This document shows positions 50,363 through 59,348 of a stretch of DNA of 63,768 bases, piece by piece. The DNA is from Clostridiales bacterium (GTDB lineage Bacteria; Bacillota; Clostridia; Christensenellales; Aristaeellaceae). The first letter of the stretch is position 1. Every line of letters begins with the position of its first letter. A program made the position numbers and the translations under genes. Location: the NCBI GenBank assembly GCA_012837965.1, contig DUQF01000033.1, forward strand, positions 1 to 63,768, given 5' to 3'. The notes under the pieces are model-generated. The model did not search any database. It had not been told where the DNA came from and saw nothing but the letters and a program-made list of their open reading frames with translations.

Positions 50363-51145
50363 TCACACTTTTTGAAGGATGTCCAAAGTATGATGGGAAG
50401 CCCCGATCAGGTCTTGCCGTTCACATATAGTGAAGTGATAATCCATCCACTTGTCAAATGTCTCCTCGTCCATGGCATCAATATCGTCTCGCTTATAATT
50501 CGTTGCCCCATCTGTAGCGATCAGTTTGATTCTTTTGACGGGCACTTCTGCATCCAAGGCAGCAATATCCTCTGTACGCACCATTGCAAACAGATCCTTT
50601 GGTTCACTGATACAGCGCCAATCCGGTGTCAGCATATTGAGATCCATCACTTCATGCAGCTTGCTTAGACCGAACACATACGATATGATAGTTGGCTCAT
50701 TCATACAATAAGCTACCAAGATATGACCGCCTTTTTTTGTAACGCGTACCGCCTCAGAGAGTGCTCGCAGTTTATCTTCTTTTGTATAAAGGTGATACAT
50801 TGGCCCAAGCAACATGGTTAAATCGAATAAATTATCAGCAAAGCAGGATAAATCCAGCGCATTTCCTTGAATCGCAGTGATAGGTTCCGTACCGTCCAGT
50901 TTTGATCTCAGTATTTCCAAATTATGTTTAATCAATTCTACCGCAGTTACTTGAAGGCCTTGCTTTGCAAGCGTCACGCTATACCGTCCGGTTCCTGCGC
51001 CAACTTCAAGTATCATCGGATCTGAAACATCCGCCAGGCACTCTCGAATATATTTCATCGTGGTAAGATATTCAACCTGCCCATGACGGGAAAGAAGGCG
51101 TCCTTCCTCATCATAATTGTTGTAGTATTCTTCAAGATAATTCAT
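50363..51145 (-). CDS. class I SAM-dependent methyltransferase
   Basis: A 260-residue methyltransferase with motif I ILEVGAGTGRYSV (near residues 44-56), motif II VTAVELIKHNLEIL, and the DLTMLLGPMYHL post-motif region around residue 112. The target is unknown; the fold is that of small-molecule methyltransferases. Base composition is AT-richer than neighbours, and it lies exactly between repeats A and B made of the 3' end of the adjacent binding-protein gene. A stray insertion is therefore likely. Confidence 0.85.
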   Translation of the reverse strand: MNYLEEYYNNYDEEGRLLSRHGQVEYLTTMKYIRECLADVSDPMILEVGAGTGRYSVTLAKQGLQVTAVELIKHNLEILRSKLDGTEPITAIQGNALDLSCFADNLFDLTMLLGPMYHLYTKEDKLRALSEAVRVTKKGGHILVAYCMNEPTIISYVFGLSKLHEVMDLNMLTPDWRCISEPKDLFAMVRTEDIAALDAEVPVKRIKLIATDGATNYKRDDIDAMDEETFDKWMDYHFTICERQDLIGASHHTLDILQKV

Positions 51146-51172
51146 GACTACTTACTCCTGCAAATTCAAATA

Positions 51173-51306
51173 TTGCATTCAGATTACACTTTTATACAAT
51201 TCAAAACAAATCTACAAGTTCAGTATTAGCAAATGGAACCTATAACCCTTCGGCAATCCCCTTCAACGCTTCCGGCTCCCTTAAATCCCGGACCTTGGTA
51301 AACAGG
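51173..51306. repeat. direct repeat B: 3' end and trailer of the intact binding-protein gene
   Basis: Matches 50199-50329 at roughly three bases in four. It covers the last codons of the intact gene and about 65 bases after it. Confidence 0.65.
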
Positions 51307-52802
51307 GTGCGGGAAAGGATGGCGCCACGGCGGTAATATAGGCACACGAAGGGGCAATCTTCAGCAAAAAGGCTTTGAATTTGGAACAGGATGTTGCGGT
51401 AATTCTCTTGTTTCGTGGTGGAACGCAACTCGGAAAAGAGGTTGTCCATTTCTTTGGAAGCATAGGCCGTATAGTTGCAGGTGTTGCGGCTCATCAGCAA
51501 AAAGCCGGGGTCGGGCACGGGGTCCATATTAAAGGCGGCTAGGCACAAATCATAGTTGCGGGCCTTCAGGCGGGCCTTGGCCGTTTCATAGGAAACCAAG
51601 CTTATGTTGCAGGTGATGCCCACGGCATGCAGCATGGAGCTGATTTTATTGGCAGCCAAGGTGCGCACGCTGTTGTCCTGTTCCTCGTAAACCAAGAAGC
51701 GCAAAACAAGGTTGGCGTTTTTGCCGTCGATGATTTTGTCCCGGGTGCCGTCGCCGTTGGAGTCCACCCAGCCGGCCTCGTCCAAAAGGGCTTTGGCCTT
51801 TTCGGGGTTAAACTGGAACAGCTCGGGCATGTCCGAGTAAGTCCAGGTGCCCGGCAGCATGGGGGTGTCGGCGCGCTGGGCCATATCAAGGTAGGCAAGG
51901 GACAGGAGCTCATCCACGTTGATGGCATATCTGATGGCCTTGCGCACCCGCACGTCGTTTAGCTCCCGGACGGTATTGTTCATTTGCAGGGTTTCCAATT
52001 GATGGGTACGCACCGCAAGGTTGATGAAGCTGGTGCCGCCCCGGTACTGGGCGGCGTTCAGGCTGCGGGTGAGGATGGCGTCCACACGGTTGTATTCAAA
52101 GCTGGTCATGAGGTCCCGGTTGGTGGTGTGGAAGGTGGCCATGACTGTATCCACCTTGGGAATGCCCCGCCACCAGCTTTGGTTGGCCGAGAGAATGACA
52201 AACTCTTTGGGGTTAAATTTTTCCACAAAGTAGGGGCCGGTACCCACTGGATTTTCCGCCTGCACTTGGGAGGAGGGCAGCACGGGAAAGGTCATGGCGT
52301 ATGGAAAGGCAATGTTTTGGCGGTTGGTGGAAATAACCACCGTTCTTTTGTCGCTTGCCGTAATATTTTTGACAAAGTATTGCAGCGAAGCGTAGGCGCC
52401 CGGGTTTTCGGTGGAATCCTTAATGGATAAAATGGTTTTTACGGTGTTCACCACGTCCCGGGCGGTCAGCGGCGTTCCGTCATGGAAGGTGATGCCGTCC
52501 CTTAAATAAAAGTACCAAGTGCTGCAGTCTTCATTGCTTTCCCAGCGCTCGGCAAGGTTGGGCTGGGGCAAGTAGTCATCATCAATGGTAACAAGGCTTT
52601 CATATACCAATGACTGCAGGGAACGAAACTCCCGCTCCACCGGCACCAGCGGGTTCATATATTGGCTGGTGACGCTGATGATGCCAAGGGTCAGGCTGTT
52701 TTCATCCTGCGCTGTACCGCTTGGCATTAGAAACAGCAGCGCCAGCAGCAGGCACAGCGTTTTTTTAGGGGTTTTGAATATCGTGTTGATAGTAGTACGC
52801 AT
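51240..52802 (-). CDS. peptide/nickel-type ABC transporter substrate-binding protein
   Basis: A 520-residue family 5 solute-binding protein (SLVYESLVTIDDDYLPQPNLAERW, FHDGTPLTARDVV, and a late DPVPDPGFLLMS segment). It has a hydrophobic signal sequence (residues 14-30, LCLLLALLFLMPSGTAQ) but no lipobox cysteine after it. It overlaps the lytic transglycosylase gene by 38 bases, and no other start was found that avoids this. No permease or ATPase is adjacent. Oligopeptides are the usual ligands; it may act in cell-wall peptide recycling given its neighbour. Confidence 0.87.
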   Translation of the reverse strand: MRTTINTIFKTPKKTLCLLLALLFLMPSGTAQDENSLTLGIISVTSQYMNPLVPVEREFRSLQSLVYESLVTIDDDYLPQPNLAERWESNEDCSTWYFYLRDGITFHDGTPLTARDVVNTVKTILSIKDSTENPGAYASLQYFVKNITASDKRTVVISTNRQNIAFPYAMTFPVLPSSQVQAENPVGTGPYFVEKFNPKEFVILSANQSWWRGIPKVDTVMATFHTTNRDLMTSFEYNRVDAILTRSLNAAQYRGGTSFINLAVRTHQLETLQMNNTVRELNDVRVRKAIRYAINVDELLSLAYLDMAQRADTPMLPGTWTYSDMPELFQFNPEKAKALLDEAGWVDSNGDGTRDKIIDGKNANLVLRFLVYEEQDNSVRTLAANKISSMLHAVGITCNISLVSYETAKARLKARNYDLCLAAFNMDPVPDPGFLLMSRNTCNYTAYASKEMDNLFSELRSTTKQENYRNILFQIQSLFAEDCPFVCLYYRRGAILSRTLFTKVRDLREPEALKGIAEGL

Positions 52803-53535
52803 AGGCCTCCATTACCCTTTGCACGTAGCTTTTGGTATCCGGGGTGGGGATTTGGTCAAGCTTTAAGAAGCGTTCGTCATCGGCGTATTTAAGAGCCCAA
52901 AGGTCCACATTGCCCGAGCCTGCGTGATAGGCGCACATGGCCATGACAGGGTTGCCCTGGTAGTGGTCGGACAGGTAGCTAAGAAGCCACACGCCAAAAC
53001 GGGCGTTCAGATCCGGGTCAAAGAGGTGGTCGTAGCTGTAGCCCTCGATTTTCATGCGGCCAGCAATCCAAGTGCCGGTATCTTCCATGATTTGCATCAG
53101 GCCCCTTGCGCCCACCGAGCTTTGGGCGTAGGTATCGTAGTGGCTTTCGCAGTAGACAACCGCCGATACCAAGGAATAGTTCACCTGGTTTTCCTCGGCG
53201 TAGCGCTTGAGGATTTGGCTGTAGCCCGAATCTTTGCGCATGTTCAGGTACCTGTCCCGCCTTTGCTCAAATTTGGCCAATTCTTCCGCCTGTTTTTGGT
53301 GCAGGGCGTCAAGGCGGGCCTGGGAGCTTGCCTTTTGGGTGTGGGCGATGCCGTAGAAAAAAGCGGCGCAGCCGATAAGCAGAAGGGCCGGCAATAAGAG
53401 GTGCAGACGCAGCCGTTTTTTGGGATATTTTCCCTGGCCGGGAGCTGGCGGTCTGCCGCCTCCTTGATGGGGATAATAAGCTTGGTCGGGCAGCCTGCCC
53501 CTTTGGCGGGGGCGGGGTCTGTCGTAGTTAGTCAA
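52765..53535 (-). CDS. membrane-anchored lytic transglycosylase
   Basis: A 256-residue protein with a basic Pro/Arg-rich N-terminus, one transmembrane helix (about 45-65) and a Slt-type domain. The catalytic Glu is in YCESHYDTYAQSSVGARGLMQIM (about residue 130; only part of a longer conserved stretch is quoted). It cleaves glycan strands of peptidoglycan with anhydro-muramic ends. A TTG start at 53535 with GGAGAC upstream fits, overlapping the coaE stop. The order polA-coaE-slt-binding protein recurs in Clostridia. Confidence 0.9.
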   Translation of the reverse strand: MTNYDRPRPRQRGRLPDQAYYPHQGGGRPPAPGQGKYPKKRLRLHLLLPALLLIGCAAFFYGIAHTQKASSQARLDALHQKQAEELAKFEQRRDRYLNMRKDSGYSQILKRYAEENQVNYSLVSAVVYCESHYDTYAQSSVGARGLMQIMEDTGTWIAGRMKIEGYSYDHLFDPDLNARFGVWLLSYLSDHYQGNPVMAMCAYHAGSGNVDLWALKYADDERFLKLDQIPTPDTKSYVQRVMEAYAYYYQHDIQNP

Positions 53536-54139
53536 GTTGCAGTCTCCTTTTCAGGTTATTGAGCAGGACATCTACCTGCTGCCTTGTTTCAATCTTGGGG
53601 CCGGTCGTATCAATCAGGCGGTCTGCCCGCTTGATTCTCTCTTGCGTGGGCATTTGGCAGTCAATGCGCTGGACAGCCTCTTCCGTGGTAAACCCGTCCC
53701 GCTTTTCAAGCCGGCGTATTTGCTCCTCTCGGCTGGTAACCACCGCCCAGGTTTCAACACAGCGGCTTTCAAGCCCCGTTTCAAACAGCAGGGGGGCGTC
53801 CAGCGCCGCCAAAACGCCTTGGGGCAGCTTTTCGATTTCATCGTCAATGGCTTGGATAATTAAAGGATGCAGGAGGGAGTTGAGCAGCTCCAAATCCTCG
53901 GGCGATGAAAAAACCAGGGAGCCCAGCGCCTTTCGGTCAAGCTCGCCCTTGACAATGTATTTTTCGCCAAAGTGTTGGCGGATACGCTCCAGCCCCTCTT
54001 CCCCGGGACGGGTTACAAGGCGGGCGATTAAATCGGCGTCAATGACCGGCAGGCCCTTTTCCTGCAGGTAGCCCGACACATGGCTTTTGCCCGTGGCGAT
54101 GCCGCCGGTTAAGCCAATGACGTACTTACTTGCACTCAT
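53528..54139 (-). CDS. coaE: dephospho-CoA kinase
   Basis: A 203-residue P-loop kinase catalysing the last step of coenzyme A synthesis. The P-loop is GLTGGIATGKS (residues 9-19), followed by DADLIARLVTRPGE and LDAPLLFETGLE. It overlaps the end of polA by 14 bases and the transglycosylase gene by eight, so the three are translated together. Confidence 0.95.
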   Translation of the reverse strand: MSASKYVIGLTGGIATGKSHVSGYLQEKGLPVIDADLIARLVTRPGEEGLERIRQHFGEKYIVKGELDRKALGSLVFSSPEDLELLNSLLHPLIIQAIDDEIEKLPQGVLAALDAPLLFETGLESRCVETWAVVTSREEQIRRLEKRDGFTTEEAVQRIDCQMPTQERIKRADRLIDTTGPKIETRQQVDVLLNNLKRRLQLD

Positions 54140-56651
54140 ACCAGCTTTTTCCTATGCTCACTTGGCTAATGAGGGGCACACTAAGCCTCGCCGCTGACTC
54201 CATGCTCTCTTGCAGCAGCTTTTTGGCCTGCTCCATTTCGTCAACAGGGGCCTCCAAAATCAGCTCGTCGTGCACCTGTAAAATCAGGCGGGTTTTCATT
54301 TTGTTTTGACGAAGCGCTTCATCCACCCTGACCATGGCAATTTTAATGATATCGGCGGCCGTGCCTTGGATGGGGGCGTTCATGGCCGCCCGCTCGCCAA
54401 ACTGGCGGATATTGCCGCCTTTTTTCAGCTCCGGCAAATACCGCCTGCGCCCAAAGAGGGTGCGGGCGTAGCCGTTTTCGTAGCCGAACTTTTTGGCTTC
54501 ATCCATATAGGCTTTGATGCCGGGGTATTTTTCAAAATAGTTTTTAATCAGCTCGCTTGCTTCATAAAAGCCGATGCCAAGGTTACGGGCAAGCCCGAAG
54601 TCAGAGATGCCGTAGACAATGCCGAAGTTCACGGCCTTGGCCGCCGCTCGCATCTCGGGCGTGACCTCCTCAATGGGCACGCTGTTGACCAGCGCCGCAG
54701 CCCGCCTGTGGATGTCCTCGCCCTTTTGAAAAGCCCGTGTCATTTCCTCATCGCCCGACATGTGGGCAAGCACCCGAAGCTCAATTTGGCTGTAGTCGCC
54801 GTCCACCAAGACATGGCCGTCTTTGGCGATAAAGGCCCGCCGCACTTCCCTGCCAAGCGGGGTGCGGGGGGGAATGTTTTGCAGGTTGGGGTCGTTGGAC
54901 GATATGCGGCCCGTGGCCGTTCCCGTCTGGTTAAAGGTGGTATGCACCCGAGAAAAAGCGTCCCGGTTACGCATGAGGGGCTCAATATAGGTGGATTGCA
55001 GCTTGCTTACCTGCCTGTAGGCCAAGATTTCCTCAATGCCCGGCTGAAAGCCTGTGAGCCCCTCCAAGGCTTCGGCATCGGTGGAGTAGGAGCCGGAAGC
55101 TGAGCGCCTGCCTTTGGGCGGCAGCTTTAAGTCTTCAAACAGCGCCTTGGATAGTTGCTGGGGGCTGTTCAGGTTGAAGGGCTCGACGCCCAGCTTTTCG
55201 ATGGCCGTTTCCCGCAGGCGGTCTATTTCCTTGGTATACTGGTTGCCAAGGCGCATAAGAACGTCTTCATCCACCTGAAAGCCGATTTCCTCCATCCGGT
55301 AGAGCGCCGACACCAAGGGCAGCTCCACCTTACGGTAGAGTTTGTCTAATTCTTCTTCTAATAGCTGCGTTTTTTGCTTTTCATATAGGCGCATAACACC
55401 CAAGGCACTGTCCTCCTCAAAGGAAGAAAGCAAGTAGTTTTTTTCCTGCGGGCTAAGTAAATAAGCCGCGATCATGGTATCAAAGGAAAATTGCCCCTTG
55501 CCTTGGGTGAGATATAAATATCGCTTGCCATCGTGCACGATGGGCGGATTTTGCAGTAGGCTTGCCGCCTGCGTGGCGGCGCTTTCCTGGGTATTGCCTT
55601 CAAGCAGGGGCAAATCGCTTTGTAGGGGCAGGGATACGAGCTTACCGTCCATGAGGGCGGTTGCCATGGTGGGGGTAAAGTGCAGGGCGCAGGCTCCGGA
55701 AAATTCTTTTAAGGCCTTTTTCCACCCTTCAAAGTCCACCGTTTGGGCGGGAATGTTATCGGGCGTTTCGACAGTTTCGCTTTCCTGTACGCTTGATTCA
55801 AAATTTTTCAGGCGTCGGCTCAGCGTGCGCAAGCCATACTGCATAAAGGCGGGTACGGCCTGGGCAAGATTTTTGACGGGATAGTCAAGGACATTTACTT
55901 CAACCGGCGCATCGGTCACGATGGTGGCAAGCTCCTTGGAAAAGACGGCCTGCTCCTTGTTGGCTCTGATTCTTTCGCCTAATTTCCCCTTGATTTTATC
56001 GGCGTTTTCCAACGCCTTTTCCATGCTGCCGTATTCAGAAAGCAGTTTCACGGCCGTTTTGTTGCCCACACCGGGAATGCCGGGGATATTGTCGCTGGAA
56101 TCGCCCATCATGCCCTTCCAGTCTGGCACCTGCTGGGGGGTGATACCGTATTCTTCCTTCACGGCTTCGGGGGTCATGTAGCCAAGGTCGCTGATGCCCC
56201 GCTTGGTATACAGCACCGTTACATTGTCTCTGACCAGTTGCAAGGTATCTTTATCGCCCGTTAGCAGTAGGGCGTCCATGCCTTCTTTTGAGCAGCGTTT
56301 GGCAAGCGTACCCAAAAGGTCGTCCGCCTCAAAGCCCGCAAGGCTCACAGCGCCAAGCCCCATGGCTTCCAAGAGTTCCTTTATGATGGGAAACTGGCCC
56401 TCCAGCTCTTTGGGCGTGGGCGAGCGGCCGGCCTTATAGTCTTCATACTGTTCGTGGCGGAAGGTGGGGCCTTTCTCGTCAAAACAGGTGACGCAATAAT
56501 CAATTTGGTAGGTTTCAATGGCTTTCAACAGCATGGAAAAGAAGCCCTGCACCGCATTGGTGTAAGCGCCTTTATAGTCCATTAAGGGCAGGGCGTGATA
56601 GGCCCTAAAAATCAGGCTGTTGCCGTCCACAATCAATACTTTGTTTGCCAT
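54126..56651 (-). CDS. polA: DNA polymerase I
   Basis: An 841-residue family A polymerase. Residues 1-290 form the 5' nuclease (DGNSLIFRAYHAL, GVGNKTAVKLL). The middle domain lacks the D-x-E exonuclease motif (FSGACALHFTP where FDxET is expected), so proofreading is probably lost, as in many Firmicutes. The polymerase has motif A DYSQIELRVLAHMSGD (near 619), motif B AKAVNFGIVYG and motif C QVHDELILEAP. A strong AAGGAGGT precedes the ATG. Confidence 0.96.
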   Translation of the reverse strand: MANKVLIVDGNSLIFRAYHALPLMDYKGAYTNAVQGFFSMLLKAIETYQIDYCVTCFDEKGPTFRHEQYEDYKAGRSPTPKELEGQFPIIKELLEAMGLGAVSLAGFEADDLLGTLAKRCSKEGMDALLLTGDKDTLQLVRDNVTVLYTKRGISDLGYMTPEAVKEEYGITPQQVPDWKGMMGDSSDNIPGIPGVGNKTAVKLLSEYGSMEKALENADKIKGKLGERIRANKEQAVFSKELATIVTDAPVEVNVLDYPVKNLAQAVPAFMQYGLRTLSRRLKNFESSVQESETVETPDNIPAQTVDFEGWKKALKEFSGACALHFTPTMATALMDGKLVSLPLQSDLPLLEGNTQESAATQAASLLQNPPIVHDGKRYLYLTQGKGQFSFDTMIAAYLLSPQEKNYLLSSFEEDSALGVMRLYEKQKTQLLEEELDKLYRKVELPLVSALYRMEEIGFQVDEDVLMRLGNQYTKEIDRLRETAIEKLGVEPFNLNSPQQLSKALFEDLKLPPKGRRSASGSYSTDAEALEGLTGFQPGIEEILAYRQVSKLQSTYIEPLMRNRDAFSRVHTTFNQTGTATGRISSNDPNLQNIPPRTPLGREVRRAFIAKDGHVLVDGDYSQIELRVLAHMSGDEEMTRAFQKGEDIHRRAAALVNSVPIEEVTPEMRAAAKAVNFGIVYGISDFGLARNLGIGFYEASELIKNYFEKYPGIKAYMDEAKKFGYENGYARTLFGRRRYLPELKKGGNIRQFGERAAMNAPIQGTAADIIKIAMVRVDEALRQNKMKTRLILQVHDELILEAPVDEMEQAKKLLQESMESAARLSVPLISQVSIGKSWYECK

Positions 56652-56670
56652 ACCGACCTCCTTGCCGACA

Positions 56671-56679
56671 TTATATCAC
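56671..56679 (-). promoter_or_regulatory. predicted polA promoter, extended -10
   Basis: On the minus strand TGATATAAT: a perfect TATAAT preceded by TG one base away. A clear -35 is not seen. The site is 20 bases before the start codon, so the leader is very short. Confidence 0.4.
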
Positions 56680-56820
56680 AACTTTGTAATAAATGAAGAA
56701 CAGAAGGAAGAAAAACGGGCTTTGCATGTCAGCCTGTTAAGAAAGGATTTATCCATACAATCTTTTTTGATGGGCTGAAATAAGCCTTTAATGTCTGATA
56801 GAAGGTTGTTGAAAACAATG

Positions 56821-57348
56821 TCATTGGACGGTATCATTTTTTTTGTTTTGCAGTATCCTGCGTATTTTATACCCGTCGCTGACATAATTGCGAAACAGCC
56901 AAATGTTTTTAGTCGGCCAAATTGATGTGACAAAAAGCACAATGTTGTAAATGAGGGCATAATTTTGTATGAAACGTACTGCCGACACATTCAGAAGATT
57001 GGGTGTTTCCATAGGGACAAGAAAACGAATAAAAACCAGAATAATCACCGATAATAGAGACGCGATCGGCCCCCCAAGCAGCATGATGATTGTTTTTTTC
57101 TTTGAGTCATATCGCCCGATTTCAGGATGAAAGTGGCCGGACAAAACAATCAATTGTAGTTTAAGCTTACTTGTTTTTAGAATTTTTTTGCCCGTGCCTA
57201 TTTCAACGTACCAACGATCATCTTTTGTCGCAAAAACGTGAGCCAAAGCATGTCCCAGCTCGTGTATCAATAGGGACACGAAATGAATACACCAAACAAC
57301 CGCTATCAGGAGCAAAGTTTCTCCCAAGGCGCTCAATATATTTCCCAT
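56821..57348 (-). CDS. small M50-like membrane metalloprotease
   Basis: A 175-residue membrane protein with the zinc motif HELGH (His29, Glu30, His33) in the first hydrophobic region and GGPIASLL near residue 92. A late WPTKN...SDG segment resembles the N-x-x-P...DG motif of site-2 proteases. It is shorter than typical M50 proteases and has no PDZ or CBS domain. Its substrate is unknown. AAAAGGAGC precedes the ATG. The gene is AT-rich and alone, with 150-240 bases of noncoding DNA on each side. Confidence 0.7.
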   Translation of the reverse strand: MGNILSALGETLLLIAVVWCIHFVSLLIHELGHALAHVFATKDDRWYVEIGTGKKILKTSKLKLQLIVLSGHFHPEIGRYDSKKKTIIMLLGGPIASLLSVIILVFIRFLVPMETPNLLNVSAVRFIQNYALIYNIVLFVTSIWPTKNIWLFRNYVSDGYKIRRILQNKKNDTVQ

Positions 57349-57525
57349 GAAATGCTCCTTTTAGTTCTAATGCTTTGTAATTTTTGTAGCCCTAAACTTC
57401 GTGGCTTTTCAAGGCGGGCAGTCTTTTCCAACTCGTGTGTTTACAATAACACAATTGAATAACAACGACAAGAACATTTTGTAACTCTAAAAACAATTAT
57501 TTCGCCAACTTTTACAGTCAAAAAC

Positions 57526-57554
57526 TTTTCATCCCTGCTCTTTTTAGGTATAAT
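57526..57554 (+). promoter_or_regulatory. predicted promoter of the ABC exporter pair
   Basis: A perfect TATAAT (57549-57554) with a weak -35 TTTTCA (57526-57531) at 17 bases. It lies 36 bases before the start codon in an otherwise empty, AT-rich 242-base gap (57349-57590). Confidence 0.45.
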
Positions 57555-57590
57555 ATATCCCATGCTTGTATTAAGGAGTGAAATTCTTCG

Positions 57591-59348
57591 TTGTTTAGAT
57601 TGTTAAGGTACATGCGCCTAAAAGAGTGGCTTCTTGTTTTTATCATGGTGTTGCTTATCTTGGCGCAGGTGTGGATGGACTTAAAAATTCCCGACTATAT
57701 GGCGGTGGTAACCACCCTGGTCAAAACCCCCGGCAGTCCGGTTGGTGAAATTATCAAGGCCGGCGGCATGATGCTTGTCTTTGCCGCGGGCAGTATGGTC
57801 GTGGCCGTCTTGGTTGCCCTTACGGTAGCCAGGCTTTCGGCCTCTTTTTCTTCCAACCTGCGCTCCCGCCTGTTTCGGCGTGTACAGCGCTTTACCATGG
57901 CCGAGATGGGCAGGTTTTCCACCGCCTCACTCATCACCCGCTCCACCAACGACGTTACGCAGGTACAGGGCGTCCTGTCCATGGCCTTCCGCCAGATTAT
58001 CAAGGCGCCCGTCACGGCCATTTGGGCAGTGGGTAAAATAGCGGATAAGAACAGCCAGTGGACCTTTTCCACCGCCGCTGCCGTTGTCTTGATGATTGCG
58101 CTCATCTCAATATCCATTTACTTTGCCATGCCCAAGTTCAAAAAAATGCAGACGCTTTTGGACGATGTGAACCGGGTAACCCGTGAAAATATTATTGGCG
58201 TTAGGGATATTCGGGCTTTTAATGCCGAAAATTTCCAAAGAGAAAAGTTTGAAGAAATTAATACGGATATTTACCATACCCGCACCTTTGCCCGCCGCCT
58301 GATGAGCAGCATGGGGCCGTCGGTGGGGCTTATTTTTAACTTCCTCCTCCTTGCTATATACTGGGTTGGCGCCGTTTTGATTGTTTCCGCCGCCCAGGTA
58401 GATAAGATCAGCCTCTTTTCCGACATGGTGGTTTTTTCAAGCTACGCCATGCAGGTGATGATGGCTTTCATGATGATGCTTATCTTGGTGGTTATGCTGC
58501 CAAGGGCCAGCGTGTCAGCTCAGCGCATTAATGAAGTATTGCAGGTGGAGCCGCAGCTGCATTCGGGCCCCGAACATGAAGGCGTAGCCGGAAAAGAAGG
58601 CGTCGTGGAGTTTCAAAATGTTACCTTTCAATACCCCGATGCCGAGGAGGCTGAGCTGTGCGAGCTTTCTTTCACCATTGACAAGGGTAGCTTCTTTGCC
58701 ATTATCGGGGCGACAGGCTCAGGCAAGTCAACGCTTATCAACCTAATTCCCCGTTTTTACGACGCGAGTCGGGGCAAGGTGCTTGTGAACGGTCGGGACG
58801 TCAGGGAGTGGGACATGGGCGCTTTGCGAAAAACCGTGGCCTATGTGGCCCAAAAGGCTGTGCTGTTTTCAGGGACCGTTAAAGACAACCTCCTGCTTGG
58901 CGAAGCGGAAGGCAAGCGCATGGACGAAGACCTTGATTTTGCCCTGCGTATCGCCGCTGCCAGCGACTTTGTAAACGGGCTTGAAGACGGCATTGACGGC
59001 TATGTCACCGCCGGCGGCACCAACCTGTCGGGCGGGCAAAAGCAGCGCCTGTCCATCGCAAGGGGGATTGCAAGGGAAGCGGACATCCTGATTTTAGACG
59101 ATAGCTTTTCCGCCTTGGACTACCGCACGGATAGGCGTGTGCGCTCCATGCTTCAGGAGGAGTGTGGACACCTGACCCGCATTGTGGTTGCCCAGCGCAT
59201 CGGTACCATCCGCCATGCGGATAAAATCTTGGTGCTGCAAGACGGGCGGATGGCCGGTCTTGGCACACATGACGAATTGATGCGAACAAGCGAAGTCTAC
59301 CGCGCGATTGCCCAGTCCCAGCTGTCCCAGGAGGAACTTGCCCGATGA
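57591..59348 (+). CDS. ABC exporter half-transporter with degenerate ATP site (subunit 1)
   Basis: A 585-residue exporter with six transmembrane helices (to about 310) and an ATPase domain. Walker A is GATGSGKST (about 374), the signature LSGGQKQR (about 478) and Walker B ILILDDSFSALD (Asp where the catalytic Glu is expected). The switch is VVAQRIGTI, with Gln instead of His. This is the pattern of the degenerate half in heterodimeric exporters such as TM287/288 and BmrCD. A TTG start is used with AAGGAG upstream; ATG 57612 is an alternative. The stop overlaps the partner gene (ATGA). Confidence 0.9.
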   Translation: MFRLLRYMRLKEWLLVFIMVLLILAQVWMDLKIPDYMAVVTTLVKTPGSPVGEIIKAGGMMLVFAAGSMVVAVLVALTVARLSASFSSNLRSRLFRRVQRFTMAEMGRFSTASLITRSTNDVTQVQGVLSMAFRQIIKAPVTAIWAVGKIADKNSQWTFSTAAAVVLMIALISISIYFAMPKFKKMQTLLDDVNRVTRENIIGVRDIRAFNAENFQREKFEEINTDIYHTRTFARRLMSSMGPSVGLIFNFLLLAIYWVGAVLIVSAAQVDKISLFSDMVVFSSYAMQVMMAFMMMLILVVMLPRASVSAQRINEVLQVEPQLHSGPEHEGVAGKEGVVEFQNVTFQYPDAEEAELCELSFTIDKGSFFAIIGATGSGKSTLINLIPRFYDASRGKVLVNGRDVREWDMGALRKTVAYVAQKAVLFSGTVKDNLLLGEAEGKRMDEDLDFALRIAAASDFVNGLEDGIDGYVTAGGTNLSGGQKQRLSIARGIAREADILILDDSFSALDYRTDRRVRSMLQEECGHLTRIVVAQRIGTIRHADKILVLQDGRMAGLGTHDELMRTSEVYRAIAQSQLSQEELAR

